From NCBI GenBank assembly GCA_049999765.1, contig JBNGIQ010005056.1:1-29636 (forward strand): a stretch of 29,636 nt of DNA, in the 5' to 3' direction. This DNA comes from Phaeoceros laevis. Taxonomy: Eukaryota; Anthocerotophyta; Anthocerotopsida; Notothyladales. The position numbers and the translations under genes are program-made. The first letter of the stretch is position 1; each line of letters opens with the position of its first letter. Below, in pieces: positions 1 to 8,984 of this stretch. The notes beneath the pieces were generated by a model. It saw nothing but the letters and a program-made list of their open reading frames with translations. It was not told where the DNA came from and did not search any database.

Positions 1-110
1 AGATCTCCGCCGCCCATAGCGTCCACAGCTCATATACCGTTGTGGTCAAGAGCACACTCCACCACTGGGCTTTACGAAACGGTTTGCTAGAGGCCTCATC
101 TACTCCAAAC

Positions 111-174
111 AAGGCCGTCATACAGTCAATTGTTGGGTTCGCAAGGCCGTCATACAGTCAATTGTTGGGTTCGC
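111..174. repeat. 32-bp perfect tandem duplication
   Basis: The 32 bases at 111-142 (beginning aaggccgtcatacagtc) are repeated exactly at 143-174. Because 32 is not a multiple of three, the duplication breaks the LINE ORF2 C-terminal frame. The identity of the two copies suggests a recent slippage or repair event, or an assembly artefact. Confidence 0.95.
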
Positions 175-429
175 AGGTGCTTCCATCCTCTGAATCCCAC
201 ACTGAATTTTTGCCCACACTTGCCTGGCATAGCTGCATTCGTAAAATGTGTGAGGACTTTTATGCAGTTCATTTGCTGCGCATCTTTTACATTTGTCTTC
301 AGAATCTTCCATCAGCTCCAACAAGCCGCTCCACCTGTCACAGTTTGGTAGAGCCTTTTGGGCAATCAACCAGACTGTAGTTGCTGCCTTGGGGATGATT
401 CCTGGAGTCTTCCATAGGTGTTTAAACAC
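118..429 (-). pseudogene. LINE ORF2 C-terminal zf-RVT region
   Basis: This 103-residue frame contains the conserved W-K-T-P core (LWKTPGIIPKAATTVWLI) followed by a C-x2-C...H-x5-C-type zinc site (CKRC, then HTFYEC) and ARQVW. This is the pattern of the reverse-transcriptase zinc-binding family (zf-RVT) found at the C-terminus of plant LINE ORF2. It is out of frame with the connector upstream, so another frameshift lies between about 430 and 470. The frame loses meaning near 174-111, where a 32-bp tandem duplication shifts the reading frame. Confidence 0.85.
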
Positions 430-461
430 TAACTTCTACTTTCTTACAGGTAGATCCCAGC

Positions 462-1961
462 TTAGAGCCATGGGGGGTCGCCCTGAAATTTTACGGCTTT
501 GGATAAGGAGAACGTATAGCTTCTTTGTATTGTAGTTGAATAGCGACGTTTTGCCCTTTTTCCTTCGAGGTCCCTCTGGCCACCACCATCTGCCAATAGT
601 AAGTTCATGCTGAAACACTGTGGTAGACTCATGCCATACTTTTTCACCCACATGGTCTTTGGGGTCTTGCTGGATTTCACTCGCAAGTAACCACTTCGTC
701 TTTCTTGCTTGATGAAGGACCNNNNNNNNNNNNNNNNNNNNNNNNNNNNNNNNNNNNNNNNNNNNNNNNNNNNNNNNNNNNNNNNNNNNNNNNNNNNNNN
801 NNNNNNNNNNNNNNNNNNNNNTTCCACCAAGACCTCAACCATCTGCTTTGCATCGGTGAGACGGTTATTTTGTTCTTCCACATCGTACTGCCAAGCTTGA
901 GCCCTTGATCCTTCGATTCTGTTTACAAGTAGTGCCCTTTTGCCCGTTGTTATACCAAGTTCCTGCCTACTAATCCAATCAGTGTACCACTCTCTGCATG
1001 TCACTTTGGCTTGCACTGTCAATGCCTGACAGTAGCTGGCCTGCATTCCTTCTTGTGCAGCTTTGAGCACCATCTTTAGACAACACTGTGGCACATCATA
1101 GTACCCGTCCCGCAGCTCCTGTAGAGTGCACCATCTGGTTTCTTCCCAATTCCAAAGATCTCCCAGGTTGGTGAGTCCCTTTCTTGCGGCATCCGTCACC
1201 CAGCTAGATCTTTTGAGTTGCTGGTTGAAATCTTTATTCCAGATCTGCCCGTGACCCTGAATTTTTGCAGCTGCAGCCTCTTCTCTGTTTGCTGGTGGCT
1301 TCCAGATCAGTTCTTTCTTCAGTTCTTGCCAGCTACTCTAGATTGCTCTCCATAGCGGCGACCCTACATGCTCCCCCATCTTGGGCTTGTCCGCAAACAG
1401 GTGAGCAACTGAGGTGGTCCCGTTTGTGACCGCACTTACAGCTTGAAGCCTTCTAGTCAAATAAGCTTTCCACGGGTAGCTAGTGGGGGATAGGGCCTTG
1501 AGAATCCACTGGCCATGTAACACTTTCGCTTTTTGTATAGGGTCTACGAGACCAAGACCTCCTGCAATCTTCGGTTGTGTCAACTGATCCCACGCTATTT
1601 TGTGCAGAGATGAGGGAGTATCCACTGGCTTGTTCCAGAGGAAACTTTCAATAATCTGTTTGAGGCGTTTAAAATCGTCTTCAATGGGTGCCCAGGCAAA
1701 CACAAAGTACCAAAGGGTTGCCGTGAGAATGTGATTGATGGCCAGCACCCTAGCAGCAATCGATAGCTCCATTATCTGCATTGCCCGAGCCTTTTTTATG
1801 AACCGTAGACAGATTTGCTTGCTATTTCTGAATTTTCTTCTCCCTCCTTGAATGGCAGTCCAAGGTATTTGTGTGATTCGTCCCCAATGATACGCTCGAT
1901 ATGTTGAATGCATTCTGGGACCTCCTCCAGGTTCACACAGATCATCTTCGTCTTTTCCCAA
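462..1961 (-). pseudogene. LINE ORF2 thumb/connector region, interrupted by a stop and an assembly gap
   Basis: Downstream of the RT frameshift at about 1850 the frame continues as the thumb (SIAARVLAINHILTATLWYF) and a tryptophan-rich connector (WDQLTQPKIAGGLGL). This is the usual order in plant LINEs, in which a K-x-A-G-G-L-G-L signature follows the thumb. A TAG at 1338-1340 interrupts it, after which the same frame runs on as SSWQELKKELIW through to about 462. The unknown bases at 722-821 fall inside this part, so about 33 residues cannot be read. It lies between the RT core and the zinc-binding C-terminus. Confidence 0.8.
722..821. other. Assembly gap of 100 unknown bases
   Basis: One hundred consecutive N occupy this interval inside the LINE. 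Exactly 100 N is a common placeholder for a scaffold gap of unknown size, so the distance between the flanking LINE parts may not be real. Confidence 0.98.
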
Positions 1962-3088
1962 TTGGTTTTGCAGTCTGACAATGTGCTGAACTCTTCTATC
2001 ACTTCCAGTGCGGCTTGCAGTGACGGTTCCTCAGGGCTGAGGACAAGAAGCGTGTCATCTGCAAAAGCTGAAATCTTCAACTCTTCCCCTTTAGGATCAA
2101 CTATTCCTTTAATGTCCTTGTGGTTCTTAACCCTCCAGATTAAGAAGTCCGTTAGTAGGACGAATAGGGCAGGAGACAAGGGGTCCCCTTGCCTGACCCC
2201 TCTACCTATTAGTATCCTTTTTGATACATCCCCATTTACAGCAACTTGGGCCACGTATTCCATTAGAATGCCTACCCACCTTAAATATTGGCTCCCAAAG
2301 CCATATTTTCTTAAGCATGCCCATAGGAAATTCCAATTTACTGTATCGTACGCCTTTTCGAAGTCTAACGATATGATCACAGCTGGTGTCTTTTCCTTGT
2401 GCAGCCACCACTTGGTCTCTCTGAGAAGAAGGACATTATCCAAGATACATCTGCCACGGATGAAGCCTCGTTGCTCCTTCAGCACCCACCCGTCCATATA
2501 AGGTGCAATCCTGTCTGCTAGGACTTTAGAAATCATTTTATAAAAGGTGGTTAGGAGGGAGAGCGGACGCCAATATTTGATTCCCTTTTCCGCCTTCGGT
2601 TTAGGAGCTAGCGCAATCAAGCTCCCATTTAGCGTCTGGCCCATGGTGCCACCTTCCCATACATCCTTCAGAGCTTGCATGAACACGTTTTTGATGAAGT
2701 CCCAGCCCCAAAGAAAAAATTCTTCGGGGAACCCGTCGAGTCCTGGGCTCTTCCCTGCTGGTAAGGCCTTTAAGGCTTCTCTGATTTCCTCCTCGTTGAT
2801 GTCTTCATCAAGCTTGGTTCTTTGCTCATGTGTTACCTTCTGGGGAAACTCAGCGAAGTGACTCCATTTTTCATCCCAGTCTGACGGTTTGTCTACTCCT
2901 TGCAGGAAATCGGTGAAGTGATCTGCAATCATTTTTTTTAGGTGGTCATGCTCCTTCTCCAACTCGCCATCCTGATTCGGCAATGGAGGGATTTTGTTCC
3001 TACACCGTTTTTGTCTAATTCTTGAGAAAAAGACCTTTTGTGGGATATCCCCCTTGCTGCCCATTTCACCTTGGCCCTCCTGTACCAT
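1796..3088 (-). pseudogene. LINE ORF2 reverse transcriptase core
   Basis: This 430-residue frame is the RT palm and fingers. Visible motifs, in order, are GKSPGLDGFPEEFF, LDFEKAYDTVNW (motif A with the first catalytic Asp), GVRQGDPLSP (motif B) and FADD (motif C with the catalytic Asp pair). All catalytic residues are present. The region overlaps the endonuclease frame upstream (frameshift near 3040) and leaves frame again near 1850, where the coding sense continues in the next frame as RKFRNSKQICLRF. It represents the central third of a former single ORF2 and has no separate start codon of its own. Confidence 0.93.
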
Positions 3089-4269
3089 CCCCTTGCCTTG
3101 CCATTTTCAAGAGTTTGGAGAACAAGTTTCAATTCTGCTAACTCTGCCAGTGCCTCCGTACTTCTGTTTGCTCTGTCCTCTATGTTTTTCTGAGCTTTTG
3201 CTACCTTCTCTCTCGCTGCGCTTTCCTCCTCCCTGGCTTCTTTAGCCTTGTCGAGCCCTAGCTTTCGCAAGTACTTCCGGGTTTCATCTAACGCCTGCAA
3301 CATTTTGGCTAATCCACCTTTGGTTGGGTCTGCTGTTTGTTGTTTCCAGATCCTGCTGACTTTTTCTTGTGCTTCCTCGTGTTTGAGCAGGTCCAAGTTC
3401 AGTCTCCAAAGTTTCTTCCCCCCTGGTGGGTCTACGAGCAGATCTTCTACGATTGTTACCTCTAAAAAAATAGGTGCATGATCGGACTGAGTAGTGCCAG
3501 GGATGACTCCATACCTTTGAACTTTATGCTTCCAACGATCCGGTAAGTACAATCTGTCTAACCGGCTGGCAATGAACCATGCGGGATCTGATCTATCATT
3601 TGTCCAACTGTAGTTTAGAGAGGCATGGAACTTTTGAGCCGAGCAGCTTATCCATGGATCACAAATCTTCAACCTGGTATCCCTCAGTTCCTGCCAGTCC
3701 AGCGAGACATGAGTCCTCTCCGGATCAATGCCTCCTTCCTTGTCAGCACTTCTCTCTACAAAGTTAAAATCTCCTCCAAGAATCCACTCTACGTCATCTT
3801 CTAGATTTGTGGTCATTCTGATCCATGTTTCATTACGTCCTTCTTGATCTGTCGGGGCATAGATATTGCACATGCCAATCTCCCCAGAATCCAGCTTTAG
3901 CTTCACCCATAAGAATCTCTTACCTGGATCCTGTCCAACAGCCACCACTCGGTCTGCCATCTCCATCCTCACTGTTATGGCGACCCCGCCTCTAGAAGCA
4001 TCCGACGGAATCCACCAGGTATGTCCTTGTGGCAGGAAAACTCTCTTCACTTCATCTATTTTCTGCTGCGTTAGTTTATGTTCCTGCATCATAAAGATGT
4101 CCCACTGGCTATGCTCTGAGAGAAACCGCGTAATTTGTCTAACTTTGCTATCAGCTTGCTTAAAGTCTCCTAGGCCCCTTACATTCCAAGACAGGATCTG
4201 GAGCTGCGTGTCCGGGCTTGATTTTTTGTACTGCATATCCTGACTGCATTTTAAATTGGTGACACACAT
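2938..4269 (-). pseudogene. LINE ORF2 N-terminus: APE-like endonuclease
   Basis: The 443-residue frame carries the landmarks of the exonuclease-endonuclease-phosphatase fold that nicks target DNA in LINE retrotransposition: WNVRGLG near residue 28 (metal-binding Asn), MQEHKL (catalytic Glu), GGDFN (catalytic Asp/Asn), SRLDRLYL, and a closing SDHAPI (catalytic Asp-His pair). These residues appear intact. After about residue 400 the frame leaves the element's coding sequence: the stretch near KWAARGISHKR corresponds to SKGDIPQKVFF in the neighbouring frame, so a single frameshift at about 3040 separates the endonuclease from the reverse transcriptase. The element can no longer make full-length ORF2 protein. 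Confidence 0.92.
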
Positions 4270-4448
4270 CTAAGTATGTCGTCCGTTACTTCGATCACCT
4301 GATGCCCTCCCTTTCGTTTCTTCGCAGGCTCTGAAGCTGCCTTGCTGCTGCCGCTCTTCTGGCTACCCCTTGCAAGCATTTGTACCCCTTCAGGGGTGGA
4401 GGCAGCTTTCTTCTCCTTCTCGGCTGCAGAACCAGTGGCAGCAGACAC
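4251..4448 (-). pseudogene. Possible LINE ORF1 C-terminal remnant
   Basis: A 65-residue frame rich in Lys, Ser and Ala (containing EPAKKRKGGHQ) ends just inside the start of the endonuclease frame at 4269. A basic tail directly before ORF2, with a slight overlap, fits the C-terminus of a plant LINE ORF1. No zinc knuckle or other ORF1 core is present upstream, so the element would be 5'-truncated. The same DNA in another frame forms the last exon of the I9-domain gene model, so host versus element ownership is not settled. This is an inference from position and composition. Confidence 0.35.
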
Positions 4449-5283
4449 AGTGGGACCCCTGGCTTCCCTGTAAATACAATCCAGTACCTCACATTATAGT
4501 ATAAGCCAATGTAATGGAATAGATGGCACATCCCCCCTCACGACTTCTCAAGAGTCTCCAAAAACTCATCTTCGGTCATAATTCAAAATAGCAAAACAGG
4601 TACCAGTTTCAGTTCAAGCTACCCACCAGTAAAACTGTCCACCTCCTCAGGACTTAGTTTAGCTGAAAAGCCGTAAGCAGCTTCGGTGTAAGTGTACAGG
4701 ATAGAGCTCTCGGCTGCCTCATAACTGCAATGGAGCCACCAGTTTAACGATCAAACGCTGATAACAGAACCTCAACAGTGCGTCAACAACATAACATTTG
4801 TGTGACACAACCACCACCTTCATCAGTCTAGGTTACACAGGCCACTGCTTCAAATCCCGGGGCTGAAAGAACTTGACGAAGAGGGATGATCTGAAATACT
4901 ACCTTCCGACCACAGAAGCCAGCAGCTCCAAATTCTTTGCCTCGATCTCGGATTTTTCCGTAGTCTCGAGCCAAGTTTCCAGGTACACAATGTAGACCCT
5001 CTTGTCGGACTGCGAATTCAGCCGATTCCGGAAACACAACAAATTTCAGCTACGAGTCTGATCACCCGTCATATAAATCACACAGCAATTTAAAGGAGCC
5101 AACCCGATCTCATCCATAAACACGCAGTAAGAAAAACGAGAAGCAGCCATCAATAATTTCCCTGAATCCTACCGGCTTGCCCTCAGACGGAACCTCGGCA
5201 GCCATGACCCGGGAGGTGCAGAAAAACGAGAGGTTGGCGCAGAGCGCAACCGAGATGATCAGAAAAACTGAAAGATGTCCCAT
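4295..5283 (-). CDS. Secreted subtilisin-propeptide (Inhibitor_I9) protein, SPI-1-like; four exons, C-terminus disturbed
   Basis: Exon model on the minus strand: 5283-5173, 5009-4903, 4724-4627 and 4467-4295, all with GT-AG junctions and compatible phases (0, 2, 1), giving 162 residues. Exon 1 encodes a signal peptide (MGHLSVFLIISVALCANLSF). Exons 2-3 give a complete I9 fold: KRVYIVYLE as the first strand, NLELLASVVGS as helix 1, AAESSILYTYTEAAYGFSAK as the central strands, then LSPEEVDSFTGKPGV. This matches both plant subtilase propeptides and stand-alone subtilisin propeptide-like inhibitors (Arabidopsis SPI-1 type), which block or chaperone subtilases. No catalytic domain follows. After KPGV the expected last strand is replaced by an Arg-rich tail, where LINE-like sequence begins. 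It could be a genuine small inhibitor, or the front end of a subtilase cut by the LINE. I favour a damaged SPI-1-like gene. Confidence 0.6.
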
Positions 5284-5689
5284 TGCCGCTAGTGTCGCGA
5301 AGAACTCGAGAGTTCTCTACAGTACGTCAATCAACTTATTAATGTTCGCCAAATCGTGCACCACCACCGTGTTTTGCTGCTGCGTGTTGGAAATGATGGA
5401 AAACGGCGACCTTCCAATCTGAAGAAGCCGTAGCAAGACACGCTGCGATCCTACACCACGGGAATGAAGTAACTCCCCACCGGCACGGTATGTATGGCAT
5501 ACCAGATGATGCAGCGACCGACGTTCATAGAAATAACACTACTTTGGGAATCGCCATTCCCGGTTTAACTATTTCCCCGTTCGCCACTCTCATTTTCCCT
5601 TATTTTTAGGGTTGGCGAACAGTATTTTAGCGTTTCGCCTAGTTCATGGAACAGCACTTCCAATTTAAGGTCGCCATATGAAGGCACCC
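5284..5689. other. Intergenic stretch upstream of the I9-domain gene
   Basis: About 400 bases without a convincing coding region. It lies immediately 5' of the I9-domain gene (minus strand), so it should hold that gene's 5' UTR and promoter. I see no clear TATA element or repeat in it. Confidence 0.5.
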
Positions 5690-6075
5690 TTCCCTGTAAC
5701 ACAACCCAAGCCGATTTCGAGCTCCACTTCCAGCGCCCGCGGCAACACTTCAGTAGCCTTCTCCAATCACCGCAGCAGCGTCACCGTGGTGTCGGAGTCG
5801 ACGATGGTGCCGCCGGTGCCGTTGTTCTGGATGTCGAAAGCGGCGGCTGGGAGGAGCACCAGGGAGGCTTCCACGCTCACGCCCGTGACGCCGATGTAGT
5901 AGAAATCCGGCAGCAGAGGGGGAGGCGTCCACACCGTCTACGACAGACCACCACCTTCCAGTCCTCCACTTAGCTCTGTCTGCTCAGACTCACCCCGATG
6001 GAATAAGGATTGTGGTGCGGTTGGTGGTCTGGATGGAAATGAGGTACGATCCCTTCTTGGAGCAGCTGCGGAAGT
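5690..6075 (-). pseudogene. Nepenthesin-like (pepsin family A1) aspartyl protease fragment, broken
   Basis: On the minus strand, the frame around 5895-5750 reads LLPDFYYIGVTGVSV, then FDIQNNGTGGTIVDS followed by DTTVTLL. This is the region leading into the second catalytic Asp of plant nepenthesin/CND41-type aspartyl proteases, where the motif should be D-S-G-T; here the Gly is Asp (D-S-D-T). A TGA follows shortly after TLL, and a TAG lies upstream before TVWTPPP. The preceding ~150 bases, in shifted frames, give a plausible but weaker match (GSYLISIQTTNRTTILIPSG). The N-terminal lobe with the first catalytic Asp is absent, as is the end of the C-terminal lobe. The fragment abuts the truncated end of the APC2 pseudogene on the same strand, so the two were probably joined by rearrangement. 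Confidence 0.7.
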
Positions 6076-6146
6076 CGCCAGTGGCCCTGTGGAAGACTCA
6101 TCAATTGCAGTGATTGCTGATACAGAACAGCAACCCAACAGAGAAC

Positions 6147-8566
6147 CAGCGATGACGTTTTTATGTTGGCGTTTATCCGCTTCGAGTCTGCTACATCCTT
6201 CAGCATTATTTCACAGCTATGCATGTTGTGCTCTCCAAAGCGGAGCTGGAGTAAAAAACATGAAACATAAATCAGTATTCCAAACACTCAATTTATAGAA
6301 TGCAGTAATCAAATGTACAGGTTACCCAGAGCACCTTCAATAGTCCCTCGGTACGAATCTCTCTCTATCTGTGTCATAATCAGTTCTATTCAGCTACTTC
6401 TTAGCCAGCATGACTCGGTACTCATTCAAAAAGGGCTCCTTGGACCCATCAACAGCGACGACCACAGCGGTACTGATAATATCCAGAGTCTCCAGCTTTT
6501 GCTAGTTCGTGATGGGTCTGCTTCGATAGGGTCAGGCTCCTATCTGCCACCAATGAAAAAAATGATCAGCTGATCAACCCTTGAACTACGCTTTCCCTCT
6601 CACAGAAGTGAATATGAACCAGCATACAAATTGTATCCTTCCTTCCTCGCAAATATTCTTTAATCGGCTCTCCAACAGCTTCAAGCACCACCCCAGTAGG
6701 ATCCATGGTGCGTAAGGCTTTTATGGTTGACACAGACTGAAGTACAATATCTGTTGTTGCTGCACTAGCTGTCAGCAGCCTTTGTCGAAGACCAGCTAAA
6801 ACTGCTGCAACCAGCTTAACATGTTGCCCAGTATTTTTTAGGTATTGCCTCAGGTCGTCAATTGCAACCATGCTGGTGATGAGCAGACAACCAGGAAAAT
6901 TAGATAGTAGAACATCTTCCATATCCATATCAACAGGATACAACAATACGAAAAAAGAAGCTCACCTCTCAGCGTACTCAACAATAACATCGAAAAGTTC
7001 AGTAATCCTCGAATCACCAAATAAGCAAACGATTGGAGCCTTAACCGCCACCTTACTATCCGCTCATTCATGGACTCCACATCTCCATAGCCTACTGCAG
7101 CTATAGAAGCAAGAGAGCCCTGAAAATCATGAGAACCTACAGCAGAGGACGTTGAAGCTGCCAAAATGATGCACACGAAGCACAAAGGAACAGCCTGCCA
7201 ATAAAATGGTATCAGTCAAAACAAGAGGTTGAAATCGTCTGATGTGGTGTAATCAAACAGACAGGAATGCCAACCTCAATCCATTGACAGATGGGTCCCA
7301 GCACAGGCTTTTCATAATGCTTGTCTGCGACGACCATGATTCTTTTCTGCACAACCACATAGGCCAGTAAACAATCTGCAACCAGAAGCCACTGATGTAC
7401 CAGATTAAGTGACGCAAATACAAGACTTGCTCTTCTGTGCCCAAATTAAGCCTCAAGGAAGATGAAGTTTACTTTCAGAAGCGAGTATATGGCAGAGGTA
7501 TAGCCATCTTCACTCATAGCAGCAAATCCGAGTTCCCTGAGGCACCGAACTACAGTGCCAATACCTGTAACCCAATCTTTTCCAACAAAAGTACTGATTT
7601 CATCCAGGCTGGCTCCAGCAGTTAGCATGTAGTGAGCAGCAGGATAGTTGATGCCTTTCACAGTTCGCTTGCAGAGACTCATCTTCACTTCTGGCGTTCC
7701 TAGTGTCACTGGGACTTCCATTTCCGTTCACATCCATGTCCTCTGCTGGACCGGATGTCCGTCTACTATGTAGGCTCTCCATTTCATCATCCTCGTCACT
7801 GCTAGTTTTCGGGTTTTCAGCAAGTTGTTGTGCTGCAGTAGATGGCTTCACTTCGCCAATAAAAGCTATTTTGGAAGCTTGTGGCGTATGCAGGAAACAC
7901 ATACCTGAGAAATACTTCGAAGCACACGCAAGGAGAATAGCAGTTGTAGTACTGCGGTACTGAGAGAGCAGATGCGAAAAATCTATAGAGGGTGATTCCA
8001 CCTATTCCACCGTGTCTTTGGCCTCGTTGCATGAATCAACACCGCTACACAGGCCACTTGGGACAACTTGGCAGCACATACTTCCGCAAGGCCTTTCTGA
8101 AGGGCTGCGTGCACCCATTCATTGAGCAGCATCAAAGGTCAGAGGTCAATCTCTCCTCTGCCTTGGTAAGCCCAAGAGCATCTGCCTGAGCTTTCGCCAT
8201 CAAACCAGTAAAGGCCGCGAAATGACTCCAGAACTTGGGAGCATGCTGCTGCTTGAATGCTTTCTGCATACGACAACCAGTATTGAGTACCCTCTTTAAT
8301 ACCCTCTTTAACGACCACTTTCATTCAAAATATGCATCAGCGGCAAAGATTACCTCCAGAGCATCGATGAAGTGCCGTGAGACGAGGTAACCCAAGTCAT
8401 GCTCGCAAAGGAGCTGAACACTCCTGCAAAATTCCCCATTTCGGAGCTCCTCTGCCTCCTCCGGAGAGAGAACCTCTGAAGTCGCAGCTTTGAGGCAAAG
8501 AGCACTGACATGGCGGGAGTAGGCCTGCCAAGCGTGTGCTGTGACAACAAGGCGAGCTTTGTCCAT
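6147..8566 (-). pseudogene. APC2: APC2 (anaphase-promoting complex subunit 2) pseudogene, introns retained, C-terminus lost
   Basis: Pieces in APC2 order on the minus strand include NGEFCRSVQLLCEHDLGYLV (8354-8566), KAFKQQHAPKFWSHFAAF (from 8263), LNEWVHAALQKGLAEV, IGTVVRCLRELGFAAMSEDG with AIYSLLK, KPVLGPICQWIE spliced to AVPLCFV, ERIVRWRLRLQSFAY, VAIDDLRQYLKNTGQHVKL, LRTMDPTGVVLEAVGEPIKE, YLRGRKDTI, EPDPIEADPSRTSK, NEYRVMLAKK, and LRFGEHNMHSCEIMLKDVAD ending near 6147. These match plant APC2, the cullin-like scaffold of the APC/C ubiquitin ligase. Introns with GT-AG ends are still visible, so this is a duplicated gene, not a retrocopy. Lesions: frameshifts near 8135, 8000, 7020, 6495 and 6360 (an AG-dinucleotide run) and a TAG at 6394-6396. 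The C-terminal cullin and winged-helix parts that bind APC11 are missing. Confidence 0.8.
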
Positions 8567-8984
8567 GACATGAAGGGGTTTCCACGTCCTGTCGAGCTTG
8601 ATCAGGCCCTTTCACGAGAGCAACCATGCACCAAAATGTTCGGAACGAGAAAGAAACCTACAATAGGCCTGATGAACTGGCTGGCACGGTCCGCCATAGG
8701 TCGCCAACTGAAAATGAAAATAATGAAAGATTAGGATTTCGTCCCTTGTAATTTCCAGCCATTGCGACTTTTTGTACACATACCTGTGTTGTCATGGAGA
8801 ATCGCTTTAACAGCAGAGGTAGGTGCAGGATGTTCTCAATTTGACGTCTGGGAATTGCTTACCAATATACGCTCGCCTATATTGCCGGAGCGTGGGAGGT
8901 GGTACTCTCTTGGAATGTCACCGAGAGAACACAGACCCTTTTGTGGTGCCTTGCTAAGTGCGAAGCTGATGCTAGCAACCACGA
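8567..8984. other. Intergenic gap between divergent APC2 pseudogene and bestrophin-like gene
   Basis: About 420 bases separate the 5' end of the APC2 remnant (minus) from the bestrophin-like start (plus). It should contain the promoter of the bestrophin-like gene. The true APC2 start may lie a little inside this interval: codons in frame with the first recognised exon extend upstream only to a TGA near 8607. I see no recognisable motif. Confidence 0.4.

Larger units (their letters stand above)
1..4450 (-). mobile_element. Non-LTR retrotransposon (plant LINE, L1-like), decayed, 3' end beyond window
   Basis: Read on the minus strand, this stretch encodes in order an APE-type endonuclease, a reverse transcriptase with a thumb/connector region, and a zf-RVT zinc-binding region, which is the usual ORF2 order of plant L1-like LINEs. 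No LTRs, integrase or protease are seen. The frame is broken several times: a shift near 3040, a shift near 1850, a TAG at 1338-1340, a shift between the connector and zf-RVT parts, a 32-bp duplication at 111-174, and a 100-N gap. It is therefore a dead copy. The 5' end is probably close to 4450, where only a short lysine-rich ORF1-like tail precedes ORF2, so the element looks 5'-truncated as is typical of LINE insertions. The 3' end and poly(A) lie off the left edge, so target-site duplications cannot be checked here. Confidence 0.93.

Noticed and set aside
7446-7721. Two frames around 7700 treated as separate small genes
   Set aside because: They are joined by an APC2 intron (donor after GCGAACT, acceptor before GTATTGG), giving continuous APC2 sequence with IGTVVRCLRELGF.
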